A DNA stretch of 64,000 bases from Pseudarthrobacter siccitolerans (GTDB lineage: Bacteria > Actinomycetota > Actinomycetes > Actinomycetales > Micrococcaceae): assembly GCF_001046895.1 (NCBI RefSeq), contig NZ_CAQI01000041.1, forward strand, positions 21,976-85,975, written 5' to 3'. Positions 44,362 to 53,002 of the stretch are shown here, piece by piece. Numbering within the stretch: the first letter of the stretch is position 1; the number at the start of each line of letters is the position of its first letter. The notes below the pieces were generated by a model, which saw only the letters and a list, made by a program, of their open reading frames with translations, did not search any database and was not told the origin of the DNA. The position numbers and the translations under genes are program-made.

Positions 44362-45255
44362 TTAGGGCGAGGGGCTTCCGCCGTTAACGTTCAGGGTTTC
44401 GCCCAGCACAAAACTGGACTCCGGCGAGGCCAGGAACACATACGCGGGGGCGAGTTCGGCCGGCTGGCCTGCCCGGCCCAGCGGCGTGGACTGGCCGAAC
44501 TCCGGCAGGTCCTCCTTTGGCTGGCCGCTGCTGACCTGCAGCGGCGTCCAGATAGGCCCGGGCGCTACCGCGTTCACACGGATGCCCTTGGGTGCCAGCT
44601 GCTGCGCCAGGCCCTTCGTGAAGTTGTTGATGCTCGCCTTGGTGGTGGCGTAGTCCAGCAGCGTGGGGGACGGGTTGTACGCCTGGATGGAGGTGGTGTT
44701 GATAATGGTGGACCCGGCCGGCATATGCGGAACGGCGGCCTTGGTCACCCGGAACATCGCATAGACGTTCGTCTTCTGGGTGTGGTCGAACTGTTCGTCC
44801 GTGATCTGGCTGATGTCCTCCTGCGCCACCTGCTTGCCCGCGTTGTTCACCAGGATGTCCACGCCGCCCAGCACGGCCACGGCTGCATCCACCAGCTCCT
44901 GGCAGGCGGCGGGGTCCTTCAGGTCACCGGGCACCTTGACGGCCTTGCGACCCGCGGCTTCGATGATGCCGGCAATGCGGGCTGCGTCCTCTTCTTCCTC
45001 CGGCAGGTAGGAAAGCACAACGTCGGCCCCCTCGCGGGCAAAAGCGATGGCCGTGGCCGCACCGATCCCGGAATCGGCTCCCGTCACGATCGCCTTCCGG
45101 CCCTCCAGCCGCCCGGTACCGCGGTAGGTGTCCTCGCCAAGATCCGCCTTCGGCGCCAGTTCCGCATCCAGGCCGGGTTCGGGCTGGTGCTGCTCCGGCG
45201 GGGAGATCTTTTCGTAGGCGGTGACGGGGTTGCGGAAGGTGTACTGGTCGGTCAT
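44362..45255 (-). CDS. SDR oxidoreductase, general stress type
   Basis: A 297-residue short-chain dehydrogenase of the GSP39/YhdG-like group with a long N-terminal extension (PEPGLDAELAPKADLGEDTY). The NAD(P) site is KAIVTGADSGIGAATAIAFA, the catalytic Tyr/Lys are in LLDYATTKASINNFTKGLAQ, and Asn-Asn-Ala-Gly is in VDILVNNAGKQ. Such enzymes accumulate under heat, osmotic or oxidative stress; the natural substrate is unknown. AGGAGG precedes the ATG by a few bases. A GATAAGTATGCTTACC element lies 37 bases upstream, in common with the gene at 34492. Confidence 0.92.
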   Translation of the reverse strand: MTDQYTFRNPVTAYEKISPPEQHQPEPGLDAELAPKADLGEDTYRGTGRLEGRKAIVTGADSGIGAATAIAFAREGADVVLSYLPEEEEDAARIAGIIEAAGRKAVKVPGDLKDPAACQELVDAAVAVLGGVDILVNNAGKQVAQEDISQITDEQFDHTQKTNVYAMFRVTKAAVPHMPAGSTIINTTSIQAYNPSPTLLDYATTKASINNFTKGLAQQLAPKGIRVNAVAPGPIWTPLQVSSGQPKEDLPEFGQSTPLGRAGQPAELAPAYVFLASPESSFVLGETLNVNGGSPSP

Positions 45256-45292
45256 GGTGGTCCTCCTGGTGCTTAGGGGTGGAACACTAAAA

Positions 45293-45308
45293 GATAAGTA
45301 TGCTTACC
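45293..45308 (-). promoter_or_regulatory. GATAAGTATGCTTACC element upstream of the SDR gene
   Basis: The element contains AGTATGCTTAC, the same 11 bases as at 34444-34454, here in the opposite orientation relative to the gene. It lies 37 bases from the start codon in both cases. Confidence 0.4.
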
Positions 45309-45414
45309 GTTCCAGCCTAGGCAATGAGGCGGGCCGCTGCCAACCCGGAATTTCTTCCGAATCTGCCTTCGGTCCGGACGCGGTCCGGCTTTCCTTGCGC
45401 CCGGTCTTCGGCTG

Positions 45415-45924
45415 TTAGTTGTCCTTGCGTACTTCCACCAGCCGTACGTCTTTCAAGGTGCCCGCGTCCACCACGGCCGTCATGTACGTGCAGGCTGGCT
45501 GGCGGCGCCGGTCGGTAGGGGAGCCGGGGTTGAGCAGCCGCAGCCCGCCTTCCGAAGTGGTGTCCCAGGGGATATGACTGTGCCCGAAAACCAGCACGTC
45601 GGCATCGGGGAAGAGAGCCTCGCACCGTGCTTCCCGGCCCTTGGCCTGCCCCGTCTCGTGCACCATGGCAAACCGCACACCCTCCAGCGTGACTGCTGCC
45701 GACTCCGGCAGCCGGGACCGCAGGGCGGGGCCATCGTTGTTTCCGTAGACCCCCACCAGCGAGCGGCTTCGCCGTTCAAGCTCACCGAGCAGCTGCGCGC
45801 TCACCCAGTCGCCGGCGTGGAACACCACGTCGGCGGTTTCGACGGCGGCCCACACCTGCGCCGGAAGTGCTTTGGCGCGCTTCGGCAGGTGGGTATCGGC
45901 AAGCAGGAGGAGGTTCAGCGGCAT
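45415..45924 (-). CDS. Metallophosphoesterase of the YfcE/MJ0936 type
   Basis: A 169-residue phosphodiesterase. Metal ligands are visible in NLLLLADTHLPKRAK (Asp, His), VFHAGDWVSAQLLGELE (Asp), GVYGNNDGP (Asn), FAMVHETGQAKG (His) and LVFGHSHIPWD (His, His). It probably cleaves cyclic or simple phosphodiesters in the cytoplasm. The ATG at 45924 starts at the beta strand of the domain; the open frame continues upstream through the divergent gene and is not used. CAGGAT lies six bases before the ATG, a variant leaderless -10. Confidence 0.88.
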   Translation of the reverse strand: MPLNLLLLADTHLPKRAKALPAQVWAAVETADVVFHAGDWVSAQLLGELERRSRSLVGVYGNNDGPALRSRLPESAAVTLEGVRFAMVHETGQAKGREARCEALFPDADVLVFGHSHIPWDTTSEGGLRLLNPGSPTDRRRQPACTYMTAVVDAGTLKDVRLVEVRKDN

Positions 45925-46008
45925 AGGGAAATCCTGCCACGCGCGCTTTGCTCCGGCTCTTTCCGCTCCCCCTCCGGAGTCGTAGTCTGGGGGCTGGAGG
46001 TGATTGCC

Positions 46009-46200
46009 ATGGAGGCAGCACAGGGCGACAGGATCATCGTGCACGGCAGGACTGTAGGTTCCACGGACCGGCACGGGGTGATTCTCGAAGTCCGCGGCCA
46101 GGGCGGAACGCCGCCCTACCTGGTCCGCTTTGATGACGGACACGAAACGATCATGTACCCCGGCGGTGATTTCGCCGTCGAACGCGGCAACGGACACTAG
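46009..46200 (+). CDS. DUF1918 protein
   Basis: A 63-residue protein matching the DUF1918 pattern (GDRIIVHGRTVGSTDRHGVI, then PPYLVRFDDGHETIMYPGGD). These short actinobacterial proteins form an SH3-like fold and have no known role. GGAGG at 45996-46000 lies eight bases before the ATG at 46009. It starts 84 bases from the divergent phosphoesterase gene and ends 50 bases before the NUDIX gene. Confidence 0.88.
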   Translation: MEAAQGDRIIVHGRTVGSTDRHGVILEVRGQGGTPPYLVRFDDGHETIMYPGGDFAVERGNGH

Positions 46201-46250
46201 CTCCGGCGGGGCGGGTGCGCCCGCCCCCGGGCACCTGTCAGACTGGAGCG

Positions 46251-46760
46251 ATGGATTACTCTTTGGCTTCCGCCGCGTCCTCCACCCCGCCTGTCCGCAC
46301 CGGTCCCCGCGATCCCGGTGACGCCTGGGTTGAGGGAGACCGCGGCCGGTTCTGGGGCAGGTTTGGTGCCGCCGGTGTCCTCGCTTACGACCCCGCGAAG
46401 GGCGTGCTCCTGCAGCACCGCGCCGTCTGGAGCCATAACGGCGGGACCTGGGGTCTGCCTGGCGGGGCGCTGCATGAGGGCGAGGATGCGGTGGCGGGCG
46501 CGTTGCGCGAAGCCTGGGAAGAGGCCGCCGTTCCGGCCGGAAACGTCGACGTGCTTTTCACTTCCGTGCTGGACCTGGACTACTGGTCCTACACCACGGT
46601 GGTGGTACTGGTGACGGAACCGTTCGAGCCCGTCATCAGCGACCCCGAGAGCATAGAACTTTTGTGGATACCGCTGGCAGAGGTGGACGGCAAGGACCTG
46701 CATCCCGGTTTCGCGGCCGCCTGGCCGCAACTGCGGGAACGGATCGGTACTCCGGCCTAG
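46251..46760 (+). CDS. NUDIX hydrolase
   Basis: A 169-residue hydrolase of nucleoside diphosphates linked to another moiety. The Nudix box is GGALHEGEDAVAGALREAWE followed by EAA, with all acidic metal ligands present. The strand WGLPGG precedes it. Substrate unknown; may be an oxidised nucleotide, NDP-sugar or dinucleoside polyphosphate. CAGACT lies six bases before the ATG at 46251 and no normal ribosome site is present, so translation may be leaderless. Confidence 0.9.
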   Translation: MDYSLASAASSTPPVRTGPRDPGDAWVEGDRGRFWGRFGAAGVLAYDPAKGVLLQHRAVWSHNGGTWGLPGGALHEGEDAVAGALREAWEEAAVPAGNVDVLFTSVLDLDYWSYTTVVVLVTEPFEPVISDPESIELLWIPLAEVDGKDLHPGFAAAWPQLRERIGTPA

Positions 46761-46785
46761 GCTTCGCCTTCCCGGGCCCTCCGGC

Positions 46786-47463
46786 TCAGTAGTCCCTGCC
46801 GTATTCCGCGTGCACCAGGATGGGCAGGTGGTCCGAGTTGCCGCGGGGGAGCGTTTCAACGCTCTCGATGTCCAGTCCCAGCGACGTGGCGAAGTCGAAG
46901 TGGCCCTTGAAAACCTTGTAGCGGGTGTAGGTCCGCCGGTTGCTGAGGGAGAGGGCGTAGCCGGAATTCTTCATGTGGAGGTGAAGGTTCTTGGTGAAGA
47001 ACGGGTAGTTGAAATCGCCCACCATCAGCGTCATCAGTCCCTGGCCCATGCTGAGCAGCTCGGCGTGCGCCGCGTGGATCTGTTTCCGCCGCAGCGAATT
47101 CGATGCTGTGAGGGGTGCGGCATGGAAAGAGCCGATCACCAGCTCATGCTGGGTCTCGTTGTCCACCACCCTGGTACCGATGAGCCGCTCGTGTGCCGGA
47201 GCGAGGACCCTGTCATGCATCGACTTCTTGAGCGCGAAGGACTGGGTGTCCAGCGCGGTAAAACGGCTGGTGCGGTAGTAGATGGCCAGCCCAAGCCGGT
47301 TGCCCTTGGTGGCGTCAGCAAGGTGGAGCGGGCCCAGCGTCTCGGGGAGGTCGCTGGCATCCACCTCCTGCAGGCAGAGCGCATCGATGTCATGGTTCCG
47401 TGCCAGGGCAAGGAGCTCGCCGCTCGCTTTGTGCTTGCGGAGGTTGTAGCTGATGACTCGCAT
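46786..47463 (-). CDS. Endonuclease/exonuclease/phosphatase-family protein
   Basis: A 225-residue member of the EEP superfamily. Recognisable motifs: VISYNLRKHKA (first strand and Asn), ALCLQEVDASDLPE (Glu metal ligand), HAAPLTASNS, LMTLMVGDFNYPFF (Asp and Asn of the active site) and NSDHLPILVHA (closing Asp-His). It could act on DNA, RNA or a phosphorylated lipid; the sequence does not say which. AGAGGTG precedes the ATG at 47463. Confidence 0.88.
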   Translation of the reverse strand: MRVISYNLRKHKASGELLALARNHDIDALCLQEVDASDLPETLGPLHLADATKGNRLGLAIYYRTSRFTALDTQSFALKKSMHDRVLAPAHERLIGTRVVDNETQHELVIGSFHAAPLTASNSLRRKQIHAAHAELLSMGQGLMTLMVGDFNYPFFTKNLHLHMKNSGYALSLSNRRTYTRYKVFKGHFDFATSLGLDIESVETLPRGNSDHLPILVHAEYGRDY

Positions 47464-47630
47464 GGAACACCTCTTCCGAGGGTTGCTGACAGGACCGATC
47501 AAGAGTCTAGTCCGCGTACAGCCGTCAGGCGCCACCATTTCTCCGCGTCCTCCAACAACCTGTGCGGGTTGCGTGCCTGCACAACGATAGAGTTAGTCCG
47601 AATTCACTGAAATCTCCGGGAGGGCCACCG

Positions 47631-48434
47631 TTGACCACCGATCTGCCTGAACTGGCCGAAGGAAACTTTTACTACCAGTCCCTGGGCGGCGGACGTTTCC
47701 GCTCCACGATCCATGCCCAGGGTGCCTGGAATGTCCACGAGCAGCACATGGCCCCTGCATCCGGCCTGATGGCGGACTGCCTGGAGCGGCACCAGCCGCG
47801 GACCGGGCTGCGGATGGCCAGGCTCAGCTACGAGATCCTCGGACTGATTCCCGGCGGCGAATTCCACATCGAGACCAACACCCTCCGGCCGGGAAAAACC
47901 ATCGAACTGCTGCAGGCGGAACTGAAGGCCGGCGGCAGGACCGCCATCCGGGCCACGGCCTGGCGGATGGTCACCAGTGATACGTCCGAAGTGGCCGCTG
48001 TCGAGGACGCCGTGATCCCCGGCCCGGACGAATGCAAGCCCTACGACGGCTCAGCAGTCTGGCCCGGCGGCTACATCCGGTCTCTTGAAATGCGGGTGGC
48101 GGAAGGGCACCGGCCCGGGGCCGGAAAAATATGGCTGCGCACGGACCACCCCCTGACGAACAGGGCAGACAGCGGCGACCTCGCCCGCCTGATGGGACTC
48201 GTGGACACCGCCAACGGCATCGCCGCCCGGGTGCCGCCGGGCAAGGACAGCTACGCCTTCCCCAACGTGGACCTCCAGGTCCACATGTACCGGCGCCCCG
48301 AAGGGGAGTGGCTGGGGCTGGACAACGCCGTCTCCTTCGGCCGGGACGGGATCGGCCTCACCTCAACTGTGCTGCACGATCTGCAGGGCCCCTTCGGGCG
48401 CGCGGAACAGATCCTGACCCTCCGCAAAAGCTGA
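47631..48434 (+). CDS. Thioesterase-family (double hotdog) protein
   Basis: A 267-residue protein with the shape of TesB/4HBT_3-type acyl-CoA thioesterases: two hotdog repeats, FRSTIHAQGAWNVHEQHMAP with RMARLSYEILGLIPGGEFHI, and a second repeat ending VDLQVHMYRRPEGEWLGLDN and VSFGRDGIGL. It would hydrolyse acyl-CoA in fatty-acid turnover. TTG start at 47631 with GGGAGGGCC just upstream. It stands apart from its neighbours. Confidence 0.78.
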   Translation: MTTDLPELAEGNFYYQSLGGGRFRSTIHAQGAWNVHEQHMAPASGLMADCLERHQPRTGLRMARLSYEILGLIPGGEFHIETNTLRPGKTIELLQAELKAGGRTAIRATAWRMVTSDTSEVAAVEDAVIPGPDECKPYDGSAVWPGGYIRSLEMRVAEGHRPGAGKIWLRTDHPLTNRADSGDLARLMGLVDTANGIAARVPPGKDSYAFPNVDLQVHMYRRPEGEWLGLDNAVSFGRDGIGLTSTVLHDLQGPFGRAEQILTLRKS

Positions 48435-48456
48435 CCCCGAGGCAGTCGCCGGATGT

Positions 48457-48482
48457 ATCGTTAAGTGTCGTTGTATATCGTT
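48457..48482 (+). promoter_or_regulatory. Three TCGTT repeats with exact 10-base period upstream of a PadR gene
   Basis: TCGTT occurs at 48458, 48468 and 48478, exactly one helical turn apart, within ATCGTTAAGTGTCGTTGTAT and ATCGTT. They lie 24-48 bases before the GTG at 48506. They are likely PadR binding sites on one face of the helix. Confidence 0.5.
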
Positions 48483-48505
48483 GGCGATTTACAGAGGAGA
48501 CCCCC

Positions 48506-49048
48506 GTGGGCGATTCATATCCGGCAGGCGGCTTCGGCGGAAACAGTATCGACGGCATCTGGCAGGCCGTTGAGGAGCTCCGTTCGCGGTTCGAAAAGCG
48601 CGGGGGCACCCGCGCCGGCAAGGGCGAGGTGCGGGCCGCCGTGCTGGCCCTGCTCGCGGAGCGTCCCATGCACGGATACCAGATCATCCGTGAAATCGAG
48701 GAGCGCAGCGGCGGCAGCTGGAAACCGAGTGCCGGCTCCGTCTACCCCACCCTGCAGTTACTGGCCGACGAGGGCGTCATCAGCGCCGAGGAATCCAACG
48801 GCCGCAAAATCTACTCCCTGACCGAAGCCGGCCGTGAGGAGGCGGCAGGCGGGCCCGGGGCTGCGCCCTGGGGCGCCGCAGGCCCGGTGCCCGGTCCGGG
48901 TTCCGGGTCCCTGCCCAAAGCCGGAATTGAGCTGGCGCAGGCTGCAGCGCAGGTTGGCCGCACAGGTTCACCTGACCAGGTGCAGCAGGCCGTGACGGTA
49001 CTTGAAGAGGCCCGCCGCCGGATTTACGCCATCCTCGCCCAGGGCTGA
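48506..49048 (+). CDS. PadR-family transcriptional regulator
   Basis: A 180-residue regulator. The winged helix is VRAAVLALLAERPMHGYQII, then REIEERSGGSWKPSAGSVYP, TLQLLADEGVI and the wing EESNGRKIYSLTEAGREEA. A C-terminal helical segment (GIELAQAAAQVGR onward) probably dimerises. GAGGAGA precedes the GTG at 48506. It is followed within six bases by an ABC1 kinase gene, so the two form an operon, presumably under autoregulation at the TCGTT repeats. Confidence 0.92.
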   Translation: MGDSYPAGGFGGNSIDGIWQAVEELRSRFEKRGGTRAGKGEVRAAVLALLAERPMHGYQIIREIEERSGGSWKPSAGSVYPTLQLLADEGVISAEESNGRKIYSLTEAGREEAAGGPGAAPWGAAGPVPGPGSGSLPKAGIELAQAAAQVGRTGSPDQVQQAVTVLEEARRRIYAILAQG

Positions 49049-49053
49049 CCCGG

Positions 49054-50823
49054 GTGCCTTCAGTCCGCCCCCACCGGGCAGATCAGGTGCCCGTTTCCGG
49101 GGACACGGTTTCCGGGGACACTGTTTCGGGAGACACCCGCGCCGGAAACATCCGTGCGCGGTACCGCCGCATCCTCCGCTTCGCGGCCTGGAACCTCGCG
49201 GTGACCTGGTGGTTCGAGCTGCTCCTCCCGCGGATCGGGCTTGCGTTCGTGGCCGAACGGACGCGCCCAGCCCGGATGCAGCGCTTTGCCCGGCGGTTCC
49301 ACGTGCTCGCGGTGGACCTGGGCGGACTGATGATCAAGGTGGGCCAGTTCCTCTCGTCCAGGCTTGACGTGCTTCCGCCGGAAATCACCAACGAGCTTGC
49401 GGGCCTGCAGGATGAGGTGCCCCCGGTCCCGTTTCCGGCCATCCGGGCCCTTGCGGAGAAGGAACTGGGGGTTCCGCTGGAACGCGCTGTCGCCTGGGTG
49501 GAGGAGACCACCATCGCCGCAGCCTCGCTCGGGCAGGCACACCGGGCGCGCCTGCTTCCCGCTGATGCTGCCGAAACCGGCCTGAAGGATGTGGTGCTCA
49601 AGGTGCAGCGTCCGGGCATCGACGCAATTGTCGACGTCGACCTGGCGGCGCTGCGGAAGGTGGGCGGATGGCTGAGCCATTTCCGCGTGGTCTCCAGGCG
49701 CGCTGACGTTTCGGCCCTGGTTAAGGAATTCGCCCAGACCAGCTTCGAAGAAATCGACTACCTGCACGAAGCCGCCAATTCCGAGCGTTTCGCCGTTGAG
49801 TTTGCCGACGACGGGCGGACGGCGGTGCCCCGCGTCGCCTGGGAGCGGTGCACCCGCCGCGTGCTGACCCTCGAGGACGTCACGGCCATCAAGATCACGG
49901 ACGTCGAAGCGCTCAGGGCGGCAGGTATTGATCCCGCCCTGGTGGCGCCGCTGTTTGCGTCCGTGATGTTCGACCAGCTGTTCACCAACGGGTTTTTCCA
50001 TGCCGACCCGCACCCCGGCAATATCTTCGTCACTCCGGCTCCTGCCGGCGTCGGGGAACAGCCATGGAAACTGACATTCATCGACTTCGGCATGATGGGC
50101 GAAGTTCCGGCCTCCACGCGCAGCGGGCTGCGCAAGCTCCTGATCGCCGCCGCCGCCCGGGACGGCAAAGGCCTGGTGGCCGCTATCCGCGATGTAGGCG
50201 TCCTGATGCCGTCGGCGGACGTTCCCGGGCTGGAGCGGGCCATGACACAGCTGTTCGGCCGCTTCGGCGGCATGGGTTTCGCAGAGCTCCGCGAGGTGGA
50301 TCCGCGCGAGTTCCGAGACTTCGCGGTTGAATTCGGCGACGTGGTCCGTTCCCTGCCGTTCCAGCTGCCCGAGAACTTCCTGCTTATCATCCGTGCGATG
50401 TCGCTGACCCCGGGAGTGTGCAGCGCCCTGGATCCCCGGTTTAACCTGTGGGACTCGGTGGAACCTTACGCCGCGCAGCTCCTCCGGGACGAACGCGGCA
50501 ATCTTGTGCAGGATGCAGCCCGGGAGGCGCTTGACGCCGCGGGTCTCGCGCTTCGCCTGCCCCGGCGCCTGGACAGCCTCATTGAACGGATCGAGGAAGA
50601 CAACCTGACCGTCGCCAACCCACGGCTTGAGCGGCAGGTGGCCAGGCTGGACCGCACTGCACGGCGCGGGGCGTCAGCCCTGGTCTTCGGCGCGGTGTTG
50701 CTCGCCGGCGCTCTGGTGTGTGCCGACGATCCCGCCTTGGGCAGCGGGCTGATGATTGCGTCCCTAGTCCCGCTGCTGCACGGCCTGTGGGTGGGACGGC
50801 GCGGACGAAACCCAAGGCTGTGA
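49054..50823 (+). CDS. ABC1/UbiB (AarF) family atypical kinase
   Basis: A 589-residue protein of the ABC1 (UbiB/COQ8) family. Visible motifs: KxGQ-type LMIKVGQFLSSRLDVLPPEI, LKVQRPGIDAIVDVDL (ATP lysine), FTNGFFHADPHPGNIFV (catalytic/metal loop) and FIDFGMMGEVP (DFG-like). Two hydrophobic C-terminal helices (ALVFGAVLLAGALVCADDPA, IASLVPLLHGLWV) probably anchor it. It may support isoprenoid-quinone or lipid metabolism. The N-terminus has three tandem SGDTV repeats. The GTG at 49054 starts six bases after the PadR stop. Confidence 0.92.
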   Translation: MPSVRPHRADQVPVSGDTVSGDTVSGDTRAGNIRARYRRILRFAAWNLAVTWWFELLLPRIGLAFVAERTRPARMQRFARRFHVLAVDLGGLMIKVGQFLSSRLDVLPPEITNELAGLQDEVPPVPFPAIRALAEKELGVPLERAVAWVEETTIAAASLGQAHRARLLPADAAETGLKDVVLKVQRPGIDAIVDVDLAALRKVGGWLSHFRVVSRRADVSALVKEFAQTSFEEIDYLHEAANSERFAVEFADDGRTAVPRVAWERCTRRVLTLEDVTAIKITDVEALRAAGIDPALVAPLFASVMFDQLFTNGFFHADPHPGNIFVTPAPAGVGEQPWKLTFIDFGMMGEVPASTRSGLRKLLIAAAARDGKGLVAAIRDVGVLMPSADVPGLERAMTQLFGRFGGMGFAELREVDPREFRDFAVEFGDVVRSLPFQLPENFLLIIRAMSLTPGVCSALDPRFNLWDSVEPYAAQLLRDERGNLVQDAAREALDAAGLALRLPRRLDSLIERIEEDNLTVANPRLERQVARLDRTARRGASALVFGAVLLAGALVCADDPALGSGLMIASLVPLLHGLWVGRRGRNPRL

Positions 50824-51001
50824 GCCGGCTGCCGCCGTCGAACGCAAGGCGCAGGGCAACAAACACACTCCTGCGGTGCATCTGAGGTGGCAGGCCACGG
50901 CGTAACCTAGGTTTGGCGGTCCGGCCGGCGGCTTGTGTCTCGCTGCGAAGGCGGCCGCCACAACGATGAACTGCACGATGACCACAGGGGAGCCCAGCCA
51001 C

Positions 51002-51748
51002 ATGCACCATGCCGATCCGGGAAGCCTCCCACTGTCAGTTGTGCGGCAGGAAGTGTCACTGGGCGCCGGGCGGGACCTGGAATTTGGCCTGGAGCTCCTG
51101 GCCAGGGCAAGGACCGGCGGGATCGGCCCCACGCTGCGCCTGTACAGGCCGGCCCCCACGGTGGCGTTCGGCCAGCGGGACACCCGCCTGCCCGGTTTTG
51201 AAGCAGCAGCGCAGGCCTGCCGCGACAACGGCTTTGAACCGCTGGTCCGCCGTGCCGGTGGCCGGGCGGCGGCCTATCACCAGGGGACGTTGGTGGTGGA
51301 CCACATCGAACCGGATGCTGACGCCATCGCCGGATCAAAAAGGCGGTTCGGCTACTTTGGGGAGCTGTTTGCCGAGGCCCTGCGAAACGTTGGCGTACAG
51401 GCGGCCGTCGGGGAGATCCCCGGCGAGTACTGCCCCGGGGAATTCAGCGTGCACGGCAACGAACACGGCAGCCCCCGCCAGGTCAAACTGGTGGGCACTG
51501 CCCAGCGCGTAGTGGCCGGCGGCTGGTTGTTCAGTTCCGTCATCGTGGTGGAAAACTCGGCGCCCATCCGTAAAGTCCTCACCGACACGTACGCAGCCTT
51601 GGGGCTGGACTGGGACCCCGCCACGGCCGGGGCAGTGAATGACCTGGTACCTGGTGTGGACGTGGCAGCGGTGGAGGAGGCACTCCTGGCAACCTACGCC
51701 GACCACGCCGCCCTCGAGACCGCGCCCTTCAGCAGCCTGGGGGCATAG
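51002..51748 (+). CDS. Lipoate-protein ligase-like protein
   Basis: A 248-residue protein of the biotin/lipoate-ligase fold: RLYRPAPTVAFGQRDTRLPG, LVRRAGGRAAAYHQGTLVVD (substrate loop), SKRRFGYFGELFAEALRNVG and the lysine-containing RQVKLVGTAQRVVAGGWLF. It may attach lipoyl or octanoyl groups to enzyme domains; the active-site lysine and RRxGG motif are present. AGGGGAG at 50986-50992 supports the ATG at 51002 over earlier in-frame starts. The next genes read convergently after a terminator. Confidence 0.85.
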   Translation: MHHADPGSLPLSVVRQEVSLGAGRDLEFGLELLARARTGGIGPTLRLYRPAPTVAFGQRDTRLPGFEAAAQACRDNGFEPLVRRAGGRAAAYHQGTLVVDHIEPDADAIAGSKRRFGYFGELFAEALRNVGVQAAVGEIPGEYCPGEFSVHGNEHGSPRQVKLVGTAQRVVAGGWLFSSVIVVENSAPIRKVLTDTYAALGLDWDPATAGAVNDLVPGVDVAAVEEALLATYADHAALETAPFSSLGA

Positions 51749-51771
51749 GAAAAGCGGGTGCAGGCAACAAA

Positions 51772-51801
51772 AAACGGGACCAACCGAAGTTGGTCCCGTT
51801 T
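51772..51801. terminator. Bidirectional terminator
   Basis: AAACGGGACCAA and TTGGTCCCGTTT enclose CCGAAG, a 12-base stem shared by the convergent lipoate-ligase-like and mycoredoxin genes. Confidence 0.85.
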
Positions 51802-51837
51802 CGCTTGTCCGGGCTGCCGCCGTGGCTGCCTTGCCGC

Positions 51838-52095
51838 TTAGGCTGCGAGGCGGGTCTTGACCTCTGCAGCGGACGGGTTGGTGGCAGCGGTGCCGTCCGG
51901 GAAGAGGACGGTGGGCACCGTGCGGTTGCCGCCATTAAGCTGCTCCACGAGTTCAGCGGTACCTTCCACTTCCTCAATGTTGATCTCGTTGTAGCCGATG
52001 CCCTGCGCGTCCAGCTGCTTCTTCAGCCGGTTGCAGTAGCCGCACCAGGTGGTGGAGAACATGGTGATGGTGCCGGATTCGGGAGTGAAGTCCAT
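51838..52095 (-). CDS. mrx1: Mycoredoxin
   Basis: An 85-residue thioredoxin-fold protein with the mycoredoxin redox motif CGYC in TMFSTTWCGYCNRLKKQLDA and the cis-proline segment TVPTVLFPDGT. It reduces mixed disulfides with mycothiol, the low-molecular-weight thiol of actinobacteria. Length and motif both fit Mrx1. The start at 52095 lies a few bases after the SRAP gene's divergent control region. Confidence 0.9.
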   Translation of the reverse strand: MDFTPESGTITMFSTTWCGYCNRLKKQLDAQGIGYNEINIEEVEGTAELVEQLNGGNRTVPTVLFPDGTAATNPSAAEVKTRLAA

Positions 52096-52214
52096 AAGTT
52101 TCTCCTATGCGTGGTTCATTGTTTCCTTACCTTCAACGGTAGCGTGCGGGCCCGTATTCCCCGGTTCCCGGCGCTTCACATGACAGCTCGGAGGGCCGGT
52201 GTCATGCTGGAGCC

Positions 52215-52976
52215 ATGTGTGGACGTTATGTGATGGCACGTGCTGTAGGGGACCTCCTGGCTGAGTTCGACGCCGAGCTGGAGGAGGAGGTGCACATCCC
52301 GCCGTCGTGGAATGTTGCGCCAACGGACGCCGTGCCCATCGTCCTGGAGCGGTTGATTGATGAAGGGCCTGCGCCGAAGCAGGCGCGTCAGCTCCACGTG
52401 GCGCGGTGGGGACTTGTTCCGTCCTGGGCCAAGGACCCCGGCATCGGTTCGCGGATGATCAACGCCAGGAGCGAATCCGTGCTTGAGAAACCCGCCTTCC
52501 GCAAGGCCGTCCAATCACGCCGGTGCGCAGTCCCGGCTGATGGCTACTACGAGTGGAAGCAGGGGCCGGGGAAGTCCAAGCAGCCCTACTATGTGCATCC
52601 GGGGGAAGGCCATGGCCTGGTTTTCGCCGGGCTCTATGAATGGTGGAAGGACCCGGCCTGGCCCGCGGGAGAGCCGGGCGGCTGGATGCTTTCCACGTCC
52701 ATCCTGACAACTGACACGCCGCCGCCCGGCAGCGAGGACACGGTGTTCGGAAAGTTGACGGCGCTGCACGACCGCGTGCCGCTGCCAATGGACAAATCCA
52801 CCATGGAAGCGTGGCTGGACCCGCAGGCCGGCGACGCGGCCGGGCTGGTAGACCTGGTTCGGTCCGGGGTCAAGGATGTGGCGTCGGACTGGCACGTCGA
52901 TTCCGTAGGCAAGGACGTGGGAAACGTGCGCAACAACGGTCCGGAGCTCATCCGGCCGGTGGAGGCCCTCTTCTAG
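52215..52976 (+). CDS. SRAP/YedK DNA-protein crosslink repair protein
   Basis: A 253-residue SOS-response-associated peptidase-fold protein that covalently caps abasic sites in single-stranded DNA. The catalytic residues match the family: cysteine 2 (MCGRYV, exposed after methionine removal), asparagine in INARSES, glutamate in DGYYEWKQ and histidine in TALHDRVPLPM. WNVAPTDAV is also conserved. CATGCT lies six bases before the ATG, a variant leaderless -10. Confidence 0.93.
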   Translation: MCGRYVMARAVGDLLAEFDAELEEEVHIPPSWNVAPTDAVPIVLERLIDEGPAPKQARQLHVARWGLVPSWAKDPGIGSRMINARSESVLEKPAFRKAVQSRRCAVPADGYYEWKQGPGKSKQPYYVHPGEGHGLVFAGLYEWWKDPAWPAGEPGGWMLSTSILTTDTPPPGSEDTVFGKLTALHDRVPLPMDKSTMEAWLDPQAGDAAGLVDLVRSGVKDVASDWHVDSVGKDVGNVRNNGPELIRPVEALF

Positions 52977-53002
52977 AAGCCCCTGCCCGGCCGGCGCGGG
53001 GG

